From: Roridomyces roridus
Lineage: Eukaryota; Basidiomycota; Agaricomycetes; Agaricales; Mycenaceae
Reading direction: 5' to 3'
Assembly: GCA_029378245.1 (NCBI GenBank)
Contig: JARKIF010000013.1
Location: 806,001-870,000, forward strand
DNA: 64,000 nt
The notes under the pieces are model-generated. The model had not been told where the DNA came from. It did not search any database and saw only the letters and a list, made by a program, of their open reading frames with translations. The translations under genes and the position numbers were made by a program. This document shows positions 1 to 10,193 of this stretch, in pieces. How positions within the stretch are numbered: the first letter of the stretch is position 1; each line of letters starts with the position of its first letter.

Positions 1-411
1 GTGATCATTCGGGCATCTTTGCGGTGGATGCGCCGTTCTCAAGGAGCCTGGAGGAGGGGGACCATGCGACGTTGCGCGGACGTTTGAAGCAGGCACGAGG
101 CAGTGCTGATGTGTACGTAAGCGCCGTCTTTTGTTCTCGACCTCCATCTCGACACCGTGCCAACCCGACTGATGTTCCTCACAGTCCTTTTTTTCTATTC
201 TTTTTATACCCCAAGTCACTCAATAATCCGCGCCAGATGGACGCGGAACGCTGTTCTCCGTTGATATCATGCCACTCAGCCGTTGACAGGCAGCCCGCAG
301 GACCCTGGACGACTTGAGGAGTTGGCCGCTAGGATCGGGCTCGGCGGGGTCAAAACCCCTTCCAAAGCTGTGAACGAGACGCCGCGCAGTAGATCCGTCA
401 TTGCCCGCTAA
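1..411 (+). CDS. 3' end of an unidentified spliced gene
   Basis: The window opens inside a coding stretch (open from about position 3, ending near 112 at donor GTACGTAAG). A last exon from about 294 to the stop TAA at 409-411 keeps an open frame with residues such as GRLEELAARIGLG. The 181 bases between could be one long intron or two short ones around a tiny exon. I do not recognise the family. The part seen is charged, with no membrane segment. It lies only 35 bp upstream of the next ATG, so the two genes are tightly packed in the same orientation. Splice choice is inferred from frame continuity only. Confidence 0.4.
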
Positions 412-446
412 GAGACAGCGACCTCCGCACGCTTACCTGGACCTCA

Positions 447-2084
447 ATGGGCGGCAAATTGAGGGTCGCTATCATTACCGGTACGTCGCTCAGCCCTGCG
501 TTGCATCACACAGCGCTCAGGTTACAAACGCAGAAAACTTCTTGCCCAAGATCGACGGGGTTACTCTTACGCTCGCTCGACTTCTAGAAGATCTTCACAC
601 TCGAGGGGTGGAGACTATATTACTCGGACCCAAAAGCGAGCTGGTGAGGTCTTCACCGGCGGAAGATGGCACCTCGCTAATTTTCACCCTCAGAAGGAAT
701 ACGCTGGCTGTCGACTCTACGGCGCCCCGGGCATCCCATTCTCGACTTATCCCGGACTCAAAATCAAGTATGCTTTACCTTTTCTCCCTCGGTCTCATCC
801 ATTCCCTCACGAGCTTCCTCCCTCCATCATTCCTGCACCAACTGCGCCAGTTCAACCCAGACGTCATCCACATCGTCGATCCAATCTGTCTGGGCATTCA
901 AAGCCTCGTCTGTGTGAAGATTTTCTTCCCCGACGTCCCACTCGTCACAAGCCAAGATACCAACATCCCGACGTATGCCGCCGTTTTTGGATTCCCCTAC
1001 TTTCTCCGTCGGTGCTGGGCGGTGTCGAGATACGTGCACTCCCTCGCCCAGATCACACTCGTTCCAAGCCCCAGCACTGCCCGGGTATTGGAGGCCAAGG
1101 GTTTCACAAGCTTGCGTGCTTGTAGTAGGGGCGTGGACCTGGGGTTGTTCGATGTGCGTGCATTCATTCTGTTGCTCCTCCTCTCTAATATCTTTTAGCC
1201 CACTTTGCGAACCCAGAGCTTGCGGAAAGATTGGGGTCTCGACGCACGAGATTTAGTCATCTTGGCACCAGGCAGATTAAGCCCCGAGAAGAATCTGGCG
1301 TTTCTCGTGGAGAGCGTCTCACTCCTCCCACCGGACATCGCCAGTCGTATCGTGCTTGTCTTCGTAGGCATGGGTCCCATGACGGCCGAGTTGCAGGATC
1401 TCTGCTTCAAACAGAATTTACGAGCGAGGTTTCTGGGACAAATTACCGGGGAGGCGCTCGGGCGTGCGTTCGCAAGCGCTGATATTATGTGGTGGGTACC
1501 TGCTGTCTTTATTGCCTTTTTTACTGACTGATGAACGCAGTACGCCCTCGTACACAGAGACCTTCGGACAGGTGACGCTGGAAGCCATGGCCTCGGGGCT
1601 GCCGGTTGTGGGGCTCCATGCCGAAGGCACCTGTGATCTGGTAACCCACCTCCACACGGGACTCCTCCTCGACGTCCATCGTGCCTCCGATGTCCAGTGG
1701 CATTCAAATGACCCGATACTCGACACCACTGACCGCATCGCGACGTACGCCAATGCCGCTAAAATCTTCCTTCCCGACATGGAGACCCGCCGGATCCTTG
1801 TCCAGCGCTATGCAGCGTTGCTCGAGCTCCTCATCCGGGATTCACGGCTGCGTGCACAGATGGGCGGAGCCGCGCTCACTGTGGCCAGGGATTACACGTG
1901 GGAGCGGTGTACTGCTTCTATGGTTTCTGCTTATGAGGACGTTGTGCGCTCACGCCGTGCTCGCACACCTGCTCTCAGCATTGGACCATGTCTGGACTGG
2001 CTGGTTGTGTTGTTGTCTGTCGTCGTGGCGGGACTTACCCAGGTGTCGTATCTGATTCCTACAGCTGCGGATTTGGGCCTTTAG
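447..2084 (+). CDS. GT4 family glycosyltransferase (group 1)
   Basis: Probable sugar-nucleotide-dependent retaining glycosyltransferase of the GT-B fold, similar to the fungal group related to sulfoquinovosyl/mannosyl transferases. Six exons: 447-480, 534-643, 694-767, 814-1153, 1199-1491, 1541-2084, giving 464 codons with every junction in frame. The N-terminus reads RVAIITENFLPKIDGVT, a hallmark of this group. The acceptor half contains DVIHIVDPICLG and SQDTNIPTYA. The donor-binding half has APGRLSPEKN and the E-x7-E region SYTETFGQVTLEAMASGLPV (residues about 285-305). The C-terminus has a hydrophobic stretch (LVVLLSVVVAGL) that could be a membrane anchor. The start at 447 was chosen because the first exon encodes the first Rossmann strand. 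Substrate cannot be read from sequence. Confidence 0.85.
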
Positions 2085-2324
2085 AATACGTACAGGTCTT
2101 TTGAAAATTAGATTGTTCGGCGTTCGTGCTGATATCGTCTCTGCTTTGTGTTCCAGAATTCCGTACAAGTTGGAAATAGACAGCTCCGAGTGTGGCGGAA
2201 GATGCGAGCCGTGTTGGATTCTGCCCGTGGCTGATGTGAACCTCCGACCTCGCCGCCTGATCAGACTCCAAGGAGTGGAAGTGTAAAGTTCCCCCACTGA
2301 GACTTTCTCCCTAATCCTCACCCC

Positions 2325-3105
2325 ATGTCTGCCGCCGTACGTCGCAATACTCCTTTCTTACATACGGACTAAATCATGGACAGATCATCCCCACAAACAC
2401 CGCACCATACTCAGACCTCCATCCCGCCCACTCCGTGTTGTTCGAAGCCAAAGCGCACAAGGGCATCAGTTTTGCTGATATTGCCAAAGCGCTCGGGAAG
2501 GACGAGGTGTGGGTCGCGGCAGCGTTCTACGGGCAGGTGCGCATCCGTCCTCTCACTCTCACTCTAACTCTCCCTCTCACTCATTCATCCATCCTTCTCG
2601 CAGGCCAAGTTCTCGCAAGACGAGATCACCCATCTCCTCAGCATACTCGACATCCAGGTCCAGAGTGTCGACGCGGCCAAGATAGAGGCGGGGCTCGGCG
2701 AGCAGTGGCACCCCTCCCGCGGCCTCGGCCCCATCCCCCCCGTGGATCCCGTCATCTATCGTCTCCATGAAGGCGTGTTGGTTTATGGGCATGCCATCAA
2801 GGCCGTGTTGCATGAGAAGGTGCGTTGGTGTCCTCATTAAATAAATGAAGGAAGGGAGGGATTGAACGGTGCCGTAGTTTGGTGACGGTATTATGAGCAT
2901 GGTGGATTGCAAGGTGCGGCCTCCTCGTTGGGTTACGTGTGAACCCCACTTGACTCGATTTCAGATATCGCTTGAACGCAAGGCGGATCCAAAGGGCGAC
3001 CGTGCTGTGCTGACTTTTGAGTGCGTCTTTTTATGTATGTTCATTTGTCGTGTCGGGGTGCTGAAGAGGTCTAGTGGAAAGTTTATGCCGTATCCCAAGT
3101 GGTGA
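2325..3105 (+). CDS. cyn1: Cyanate hydratase (cyanase)
   Basis: Catalyses bicarbon­ate-dependent breakdown of cyanate to ammonia and CO2; cytosolic and decameric in known members. Exons 2325-2336, 2384-2536, 2604-2819, 2878-2913, 2965-3020 and 3075-3105 give a 167-residue protein, close to the usual 150-165. The N-terminal helix-turn-helix-like domain reads LFEAKAHKGISFADIAKALG. The C-terminal catalytic domain reads VIYRLHEG, then HEKFGDGIMSMVDCK, then the terminal DGKFMPYPKW. The Arg and Glu of YRLHE and the Ser of GIMS match the three catalytic residues known from E. coli CynS. All junctions are in frame and no damage is visible. The first exon encodes only MSAA, so the start depends on accepting a 12-nt first exon. 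Confidence 0.92.
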
Positions 3106-3345
3106 TTCCTGCCACCTCGTGTTCGAATACAGTCTCGAGGCGAAAATTGAATGTATTTGCTGACACTACGATGAATGCTCTGTTCACATCCTCCTCCAAA
3201 ATAACTATTCATCTCGCAGTTTACTGTACTCCTGGCATTCGAATTCCATTTTGAATCTCCGATCGAATTCCGGGTGAATCATACAATGCCCGACGGAACT
3301 GACAAATCGTCTTCACGTCAGCAGTCGGTTCGGGATCCGGGGGCA

Positions 3346-3360
3346 GATATAATATATAAG
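3346..3360 (+). promoter_or_regulatory. TATA-like box before the dienelactone hydrolase pseudogene
   Basis: An A/T run (ATATAATATATAAG) lies about 46 bp upstream of the ATG at 3406, in an otherwise GC-balanced 300-bp spacer after the cyanase stop. The position fits a core promoter, though the gene itself is broken. The rest of 3106-3345 shows nothing recognisable. Confidence 0.45.
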
Positions 3361-3405
3361 CCCTCGCTCGCTGCTGAATTAAACACCAATCTACTCTAGC
3401 AGACG

Positions 3406-4352
3406 ATGAGCTTCTGCGACAATTGCTTCAAAGCGATCCAACACGACGGCAACCGGAAGGTGAGATGACCACGCTCGGCGGTGTGCCATGCTACGTCCAA
3501 GCTACGTCGCGACTCCCCCGAGCGGCGTCGAGTACACCAAGGACAAGGTGTTGCTGTTCCTTTCGGATGCGTGGGGTCTTGAGCTGCGGAATAGCAAGGT
3601 GCGTCGGCGCGTCGAGAGTTGGAGTACAACGAGCTAAAGAATCTTTGTCAGTTTCTTGCGGACGACTGGGGTTCAAGGTGCGTTCTCCTCCCCCATTCTT
3701 TGGCCGTCGATTGAAATAGAATGAATAGGCCGTCGAACTTTCCCATTCATTCAACGGATTTTTTCTAGGCACCCGTTTTCCACTGGCCGAGCTGGCGGCC
3801 GAACCATACTCCCGTGCAGACGCGCCCGCTCATCGACGCTGTGATGGGTGCACTCAAGGCTGAAGGCGTTACTGGGTTCGCTGCGGCTGGGTATTGTTTC
3901 GGTGGTACGTGGCGCCACCTGCCCGCGGTCCAACATACTCATCCGAGCACGTAGCCCGCGAAACGGTCGATCTCGCATTCGACAACGCCATTTCCGTCGC
4001 TGTGATCGCGCACCCAAGCCTTTGAAGGTCCCCGCCGATCTCGAGGTGCGGGTCGTTACTACACCACATAGTTCAAATCTTGACATCCCCAACAACAGAC
4101 CTACCTAACAAAATCCACCGCCCCGCTCCTCATCAATCGTGCACGCACAATCCCGCTTTCCCGCCCGCTTCCCAAGCCCGGGCTGACGCGATCCTCGGTG
4201 GGGGTGCGTTCGCCCCGGGGTATAAGAGGAGCTATTATGAGGGGTGCGCGCGTGGGTTTGCTGTGCATGGGGATTTGAGCGATCCGGTGGTCAAGAAGGC
4301 GAAGAAGGAAGCGTTTGAGGAGAGAATGGGCTGGTTTAAGCGGTACTTTTGA
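3406..4352 (+). pseudogene. Dienelactone hydrolase family pseudogene
   Basis: Remains of an alpha/beta-hydrolase of the dienelactone hydrolase family. Recognisable pieces in order: CDNCFKAIQHDG, PEGEMTTLGGVPCYV, the strand KDKVLLFLSDAWGLEL, TRPLIDAVMGALKAEGV, nucleophile-elbow region AAGYCFG (Cys present), DLAFDNAISVAVIAHPSL, LTKSTAPLLIN, and the C-terminus ADAILGGGAFAPGYKRSYYEGCARGF with the His-region residues HGDLSD. These pieces sit in different frames: a 1-base loss near 3451, an extra 11-base tandem copy near 3491-3512, a block of about 20 codons missing near 3680, and single-base losses near 4021 and 4135. The four separate disruptions cannot be explained by introns. A few one-base losses could be assembly error, but the 11-base duplication and the missing block could not easily be. 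Confidence 0.75.
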
Positions 4353-5626
4353 GTGGAGGGAGGAATGTAAGGAAGGTCGACTCGAAGTAGATTCCAGGGC
4401 GACGAGGTTGCATATGTGAGTCGTCGTCTAGCCCAAATGCCTGCTCTGTTATTTGACATGTACGCGAATCCAATCGGGGTGCTTGGGCCCGCCGTTGTTT
4501 GAGGGACAGAAGGAGGGAGACTGAAGAAGCCCGTGTGAGGGTCACCGGCCGGCGAAGATTATGACCCAATGCAATGAATTCCCTAGTAACGACTCTAGAT
4601 GGCTCTCTAACGAGACGAGGTATCTAATTTCTAGACCGATAAGCATTAGTGAGAAGTTGAAGCAGCCATAAAACCCAGTGATAAGTGAATCCCGACATCT
4701 ATGGGTAAAGTAAGCATACCGGCGCTCTAGCGCGCCCAATTAGGTCGTGCCAGGAAGGATAAAGTCCTCCCTGTCTTCTATCATTCGCATCGCCTCAATT
4801 ACGACGATCCTTCAAGTATTCTCATCTCAGCATACGACGGCAGACGGACGAAAGACGGAAAGGACGCACCGGTTACCAGCCCTCGGATTCTCCCACCACC
4901 CTACCCTCTCTACCTTCACTACAGTCTTCTCCGCTGGCATGATAGGATCAAGCTCCTCGCTGAGCTGCGCGCTGAGCATGGCGGGGATGGTGTCCACGCC
5001 GTCGAAGAGGGCGACGCAGTGCTGGAAAGGGGGGATGCCGACGACAAGGACGGATGCAGACACTTGGAAAGTGAGGTCTACATCGGCGTGGACGTCGGCG
5101 GGGACCAGGGATTTGCAGGCCCCGGGGGAGAGCGAGAGGCCCGTTGTCATGGAAAGAGAGAAAAGTGATGCACGTGATAGATGTGACACGGATCAGAGGG
5201 GTAAACACGAGCAGACTGCTGGGTTGGAATCAATTTGAATTTGGTTCAAATCAGGTTGAACCAACGCACAACTCGCACAACGCCTGAATGTGTCGGGAGA
5301 ATCTGAATCGAAGGGGGACACCAATTCGCTAACTCAGAATCCATTCACTGTCGATGTGATTCATTCAAGATTCACAAATTTCGGAAGATTGGTTGGATTT
5401 CACGAGGAGATCAAGCGAAAGTTCAGGCCCCGGCCTCGTTGGGGCTGGACGTAAATTCCAGGCCTCCGTCCAAATTATTGATTCACTATAACAAATCCCG
5501 AAAACAAATTTGAAACAAATACAGGCGTCGAAGGAAATGCATGCCCTCACTGAGGCGAAACATCAAAACCGTCCACTGCTTACAGCAGCTCGTACATGAG
5601 GAATCCAAAGTGATGTGAACATTCAT
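4353..5626. other. Intergenic stretch with one orphan ORF
   Basis: Between the hydrolase pseudogene and the next minus-strand gene. One minus-strand open frame (4827-5189, listed separately) is the only stretch with coding character. The rest (4353-4826 and 5190-5626) is AT-richer with stops in all frames. I see no RNA gene or mobile element in it. Confidence 0.5.
4827..5189 (-). CDS. Hypothetical protein, about 110-120 aa
   Basis: Single open frame without introns, GC-rich and with a balanced amino-acid composition (for example LVPADVHADVDLTFQVSAS and GIPPFQHCVALFDGVDTIP). It could start at 5189 or at an internal Met 12 codons later. No signal peptide, membrane helix or known motif is evident. 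It may be a small orphan gene or one exon of a longer one. I do not recognise it and assign no function. Confidence 0.3.
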   Translation of the reverse strand: MSHLSRASLFSLSMTTGLSLSPGACKSLVPADVHADVDLTFQVSASVLVVGIPPFQHCVALFDGVDTIPAMLSAQLSEELDPIMPAEKTVVKVERVGWWENPRAGNRCVLSVFRPSAVVC

Positions 5627-8600
5627 TCATTTCTGCCTTGTCTGGTTTCTGGTTGGATTTCTCGATGATTGACGCTGATTGATTTGGTGTTCAGAGAAGA
5701 CGGAAAGCAGGAGAGGCTGCAGGATACCACTTACGGACTTCAACTTGAGCAGTGCTCGCCATAAGCCTTTTCGTTTGGCACTTTTCTTCTCGGTGCGCAT
5801 AGACTGATCTTGGCCCGACCTCTGCAGCATGAGCAATTAGTCATCAGTGCTGGATAAAATCCGGGAAATCTCACCATCTGGGACTTCCAGTACTTCACCC
5901 TCTTTTTCCAGGACCAAGTTGGAGCTCTCTCCTCCGCTTCATTTTCTTTGGCATCTTCAAAGCGATCTCCATTAGATTTTTCTTCTGACCCAACGGTTCG
6001 CACTACCCTCCTGTTATATATGTGAGCTATCAGTTAATGGAGAATTCACTCACAGTGAGCATGTAACTCTTCCTTTGTGCAGGCCAGCTCAAAAATTGGA
6101 TATCCCAGCTCCCTTGCCACATCCAGCCCATCTGGATCATAGCCTTTAGCGGCATGAAACTGTTGGATTCCGGTGTAATCCTTGTCGCTCCACCGAGTCC
6201 CTCCCATGTTGAGCGCCAGGCATAGCTCCGGAAAACCCAACTCCCTGGCCTCTTCTGCCGTCAACCGCGCGGTGCCTGACGCGTCCAGCGACCAGTATGC
6301 AGGACAGTCGGGAATTGTGTAGTGACCCCTGCCATCAACTGTGAAAGCTTGCACGGGGCAGAGGAAGAGATAGCCTGTGGGTAAGTTTTCAACTGAGCCC
6401 ACCAGGTCCACGAAGCAGCGAAAAGCGCCAAAGAATACTACACAAAATTTCAGTCATGCAGACCCGACTGAAACTCAACCAACGCCGTACCATATTGGTA
6501 GAGGTTTGAATTGATATCAAGGACACTGAAAATGTGGACAGCCTGTGCTAACCAGGCTTCATGTGCATTTGACCACAAAACATGTGTGTCATGGCAATAT
6601 CTGTCCAGAACACCCCCAGAATCCACACTATCATGCAAGTCAGTGATCTGTGATGGAAAGCATGCTGAACAATACCGGATCCAACCATTATCCAAAAATG
6701 ATATACCATTATCCTTGTGCTCTTTCATCCTGGGGAGAAGTTTGAGAAGAATATGATGGATTTTGAAAACTGAACGGACCCGTGGATATGATCCTGCACA
6801 TAGGGATTTTCATAGCACCAAATGTAACTGATGGGTCGAACTTCTGGAAGGACAGCAATTTGGAAGGCCACATCAAGCTGCCCGGTTGGAACATGGTAGA
6901 TAAATCCCAGCTGAATTGGCAAATTGGTTGGAACTGTGAACCAGTCATACCAACCCAGGTACCAATGACAAATGGCATCATAAAAATCCAGTGACAACGA
7001 GTTCATGATCACTGATGTCTGTGGCGGAGTGAGAAAGGAAGAGATTGGGCAGGACGCATAGTCAGAGGCATGGTCAGAAGTTAGGAATTCCAACACGTTT
7101 GCCCTGGACTCCGGGGGTTTGAGCTCTATGTGAAGAACCCCTTTGGAAAGTCGAATCCAAGCAGTGTAGTTGGCTGAAGACTACAGATGTCATTGAGATT
7201 GAATATAAACAAGCATGAATTATGCACCATCTTTCCATCCCTTACGGATGAAATATATTCACGGCCACTCTGGACCAAAACAAAAATCAGAAAGTTGACA
7301 GAAGGACCACTGAGTGCTTCACTTGGAGCTGGGCTGCCTGAAATTAGTTTGAAAAACTGGCAATGGCAACAAAGGCAAGAAGTCAAAATCCTCACCAGAC
7401 ATGTATAGAAGTACACCAGAGAGAAATGTGATTGATCCACATATTGATGCTCGAAATTGCGCCATGGAATCAAATCTGCCGTTGAATAATGAACCATAGG
7501 TGTAAATTTGCAGCACAATAAAAGAAGATTCTAACCGTCATGGAAGACGAGGGCATGGATCCCACCACTACGTCCTATGCCATACAGTTGGACAACATAG
7601 GGATTTCTTAGAAACAAATTAGACGCTGTCAATTTGGAAAGTTCAGGGTGACAAGTGATCCTACCGAAGGTATGAGTACAGAGCAATTTCTTTCCTCCAT
7701 TGCTAGAGAGGTGCTTTGAGCAATACAAAGAAGCAATGAGAATAGGTGTACTTACCTCCTCTTAAGGCTTCAACTATTTCCGTTTGAAAACTGTTTGTTC
7801 CACCAAAAAAACGGTTTTTATTTCCGTTTTGTTTGTCTGTTCTGAGAAACGGTTTGGGAAACAGTTTGGAAACAGTTTTCATTGGCCAAGCTGTGAGTGC
7901 TTGAAATCAGTTGAATCTCTTCTATTCGGGGCACCCGCACCTGCCTTCACAGCTCTGTCCAGCAATCTTCTCCAACGTCAATGCAATACGGGGAAATTCA
8001 ACCGGATTCAGGGCTGTGAAATTGAACACAAACACATCGGCAACCACTCCGCCGGAGTGATGCACACGGCTAACTCGCTGATGAGCTTCAGAAATGGCTT
8101 GAGACTGACTTTGACACCTCTCCAACCATTTCCTGTACACACCACACCATACTGGAGACAGCAAGAACACCCTGAGCACTGTGAAAAAGTGGCCCCCAAG
8201 TTAACCGTTCGAAAACCGTTTGAAACGGTTACAAACGGTTTCCTTTTTGTTTCCGTTCTGTTTGCGTGAAATCGCAAACGGAAACGAAACAGTTGGAGCC
8301 TTACCTCCTCTGCACCTGGTCCCTCAATTATCCTTGCTGTCATCGGTGACTGCAAGCCCATAATCTCTGCCGAATATATCCGTCATACATAGTTCGGAAG
8401 CTTGCGGTTATGCCGCCGAACAATCCACTTGGAATCCGATGCACCAGGGATTTCATGATTCAGGATAAGATCTCCCATCGGAATCTCGCGAAAGTCTTGC
8501 AAGGTGCAGTCAGTCAGTTCAAGGAGCAAAATGGTGTGTGGTGCTACGAACTGGGTGGTTTGCTTGGAGGCGGGTAATTGATGTTTGTGAAGTTTCCCCC

Positions 8601-8660
8601 CTCAATGACAAAGTCCTTAGTGTGCGAGAAAAGAGCGCCGGTGGTGCTGCATTTTCTTCC
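5627..8660 (-). CDS. Agaric lineage-expanded protein with kinase-like N-lobe, split by a MITE in an intron
   Basis: Many-exon gene of a family that I recall as strongly expanded in Mycena-like agarics; function unknown. N-terminal exons give DFVIEGGNFTN and DFREIPMGDLILNHEI. Exon 8305-8349 gives MTARIIEGPGAEE; after a 602-bp intron holding a MITE, 7665-7702 gives QWRKEIALYSYLR; then 7536-7606 gives NPYVVQLYGIGRSGG and 7396-7475 continues DLIPWRNFEHQ. This resembles a protein-kinase N-lobe (strand, helix-C Glu, QLYG) but has no strand-3 Lys, so it is probably not an active kinase. Middle: WIRLSKGVLHIELKPPES and HEAWLAQAVHIFS. C-terminal signature: GYLFLCPVQAF, then DCPAYWSLDASGTARLTAEE, then HAAKGYDPDG. 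The last exons encode a basic tail ending at 5627. All junctions can be joined in frame, so the gene may be functional. The exact 5' start (about 8600-8720) is unresolved. Confidence 0.65.
7755..7762 (+). repeat. 8-bp target-site duplication, left copy
   Basis: CCTCCTCT, identical to 8304-8311. It flanks the 541-bp inverted-repeat element and is the hAT-type length. Confidence 0.85.
7763..8303. mobile_element. hAT-type non-autonomous MITE, 541 bp
   Basis: Ends are imperfect inverted repeats: left TAAGGCTTCAACTATTTC, right (reverse complement) TAAGGCTCCAACTGTTTC. Both are followed by AAACGG/CCGTTT-rich subterminal repeats. It is flanked by perfect 8-bp duplications CCTCCTCT, which together with the TAAGG start point to the hAT superfamily. 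No transposase domain is visible inside. It sits in an intron of the minus-strand gene around it; see the finding on the splice donor. Confidence 0.85.
8304..8311 (+). repeat. 8-bp target-site duplication, right copy
   Basis: CCTCCTCT, matching 7755-7762. On the minus strand its last base supplies the G of the GT splice donor of the host gene. Confidence 0.85.
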
Positions 8661-8712
8661 GAGTCAGATACCGGCGGTCCTGAGTGATTCTGTGAGATCT
8701 TACGGCTCTCGG

Positions 8713-10193
8713 GGCGCATCAGGGAAAGCCTCCTTTGGGATTTTACCCTAAATTTCCAGTAATCGAGGGTAATTCGGCCAAATTCCCTGAAATACCAACA
8801 TTACCCAAAATGTAAGGTAGAGGGTTAACCTCAGCCCGGATTACTGCAAATTACCGCAGATTATCAGTCATTTAGCAGCAGGAATGGCACCATTCCTGCT
8901 GCTCATTCCGGCTTGTGGGCTCATTCTGGTGACAAAAGGAAAGGCACAAAGTGGATGTATTCAATGTGTAAATGTCTACAACATGGACCATAAACTACAT
9001 TACATAGCTCCCATTAATACACATCATTTGAATGAGGGCAAGTACATCAAGAACATCTGGATGGAGAGAAGGCTCAGGAATGGCATGATATATGAAGCAC
9101 ATGAAGAACATACCTGGACTTGAAACACGACATTTGACTGAGGGCAACTACACAGAGAACATCTGGATGGAAAGCAGGGTCAGGAACGGCACAATATTGC
9201 AGCACATGAAGAACATACCTGGACAGAGATGATGGCGCGCGTAGGTTCGTTCCGTGGATGGCCGACGGAAAGAGCGCTGGGAGTGTCATGTGTTAGTACA
9301 CGGAGTTGGCAGCGGAGTGGGACAATGTATCCAAGGGTCAGATGACAGCCAGCGGCCGCAGGCGAGATGTAGTCGCATGGCGCTGCTAAGCGATGGGAAT
9401 CCTGATTGATGTCAATGAGCTGGCAAGAACAAGAAGAGGCGCAGCGCGGCGACGGCAGTGTAAGTCATCCTAGGTAGCGGACTGGGCAATAAGTAGGAAG
9501 CATCGGTGTGGAACAAGTGGACACACCCACTAGATATAACAAGCTAACTTGAGTAAGAGCCATATGAGGAGAACACCGGAGGGACTCGCCCCATGCAGGC
9601 GCAAGGAGAGGAGTCAAAGAGTAGTGCCAGTCAGCAGGGATTCGGGAGAGGTCGAGCCAGAGGAGGCGGGGTATGTAGTGATGAGGAAGATGGTGGGAGG
9701 GAGAAAGAAAGAGATGTTGTGAGCAGTTGACGCGTGTGTCAATCGTTTATGTATTGATCAAGAATATGTGAGTGGGCCGAGGATCCGTATCATTGCATCA
9801 CAGTTACGTTAACATCGGCAATGGACTTGGCAGATTTTTGGCTCAAGATCACCCTACCCCGCTCAGCCTCGCACTTCCTCTGTTACTGTCTGTAGTGCTG
9901 CCGGCCCTGTGAATCTGCATCCCGCCGGTCAACCGCCGGTCCTGCCTCATACAATGGCACATTTGTCACTCATGAAGAAATGATTGTGCAAAGAGAGGTG
10001 GTTGAAGAATGCCTTGGTGGTTGGATACTCAACCAATGAAGAGATACTCAAGGTAAGGAGTAAATTGTACAAGAAACTGACAAATTGTCTGGTGAGCAGG
10101 CGGTAATTCAGGTAAATCTGCCAATCACGGCTAATTACCCGGAACTTGGGCAATTTCGGCTAAATTACCAAAGGAGGTTTTTCCTGATGCGCC
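8713..10193. mobile_element. Inverted-repeat element, about 1.48 kb, non-autonomous
   Basis: The left end begins GGCGCATCAGGGAAAGCCTC and the reverse complement of the right end begins GGCGCATCAGGAAAAACCTC. Similarity continues for about 38 bp and more weakly through ATTACC/GGTAAT-rich subterminal sequence. No clear target duplication was found, so the boundary is uncertain by a few bases. Inside are two imperfect direct copies of about 95 bp and no recognisable transposase. It lies next to the 5' end of the minus-strand agaric-family gene. Confidence 0.6.
9025..9224. repeat. Two imperfect tandem copies, period about 106 bp
   Basis: Segments 9025-9118 and 9131-9224 share GAGGGCAA.TACA, AGAACATCTGGATGG, AGGGTCAGGAA-like and GCACATGAAGAACATACCTGG blocks. 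They lie inside the 1.48-kb inverted-repeat element. Confidence 0.7.
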
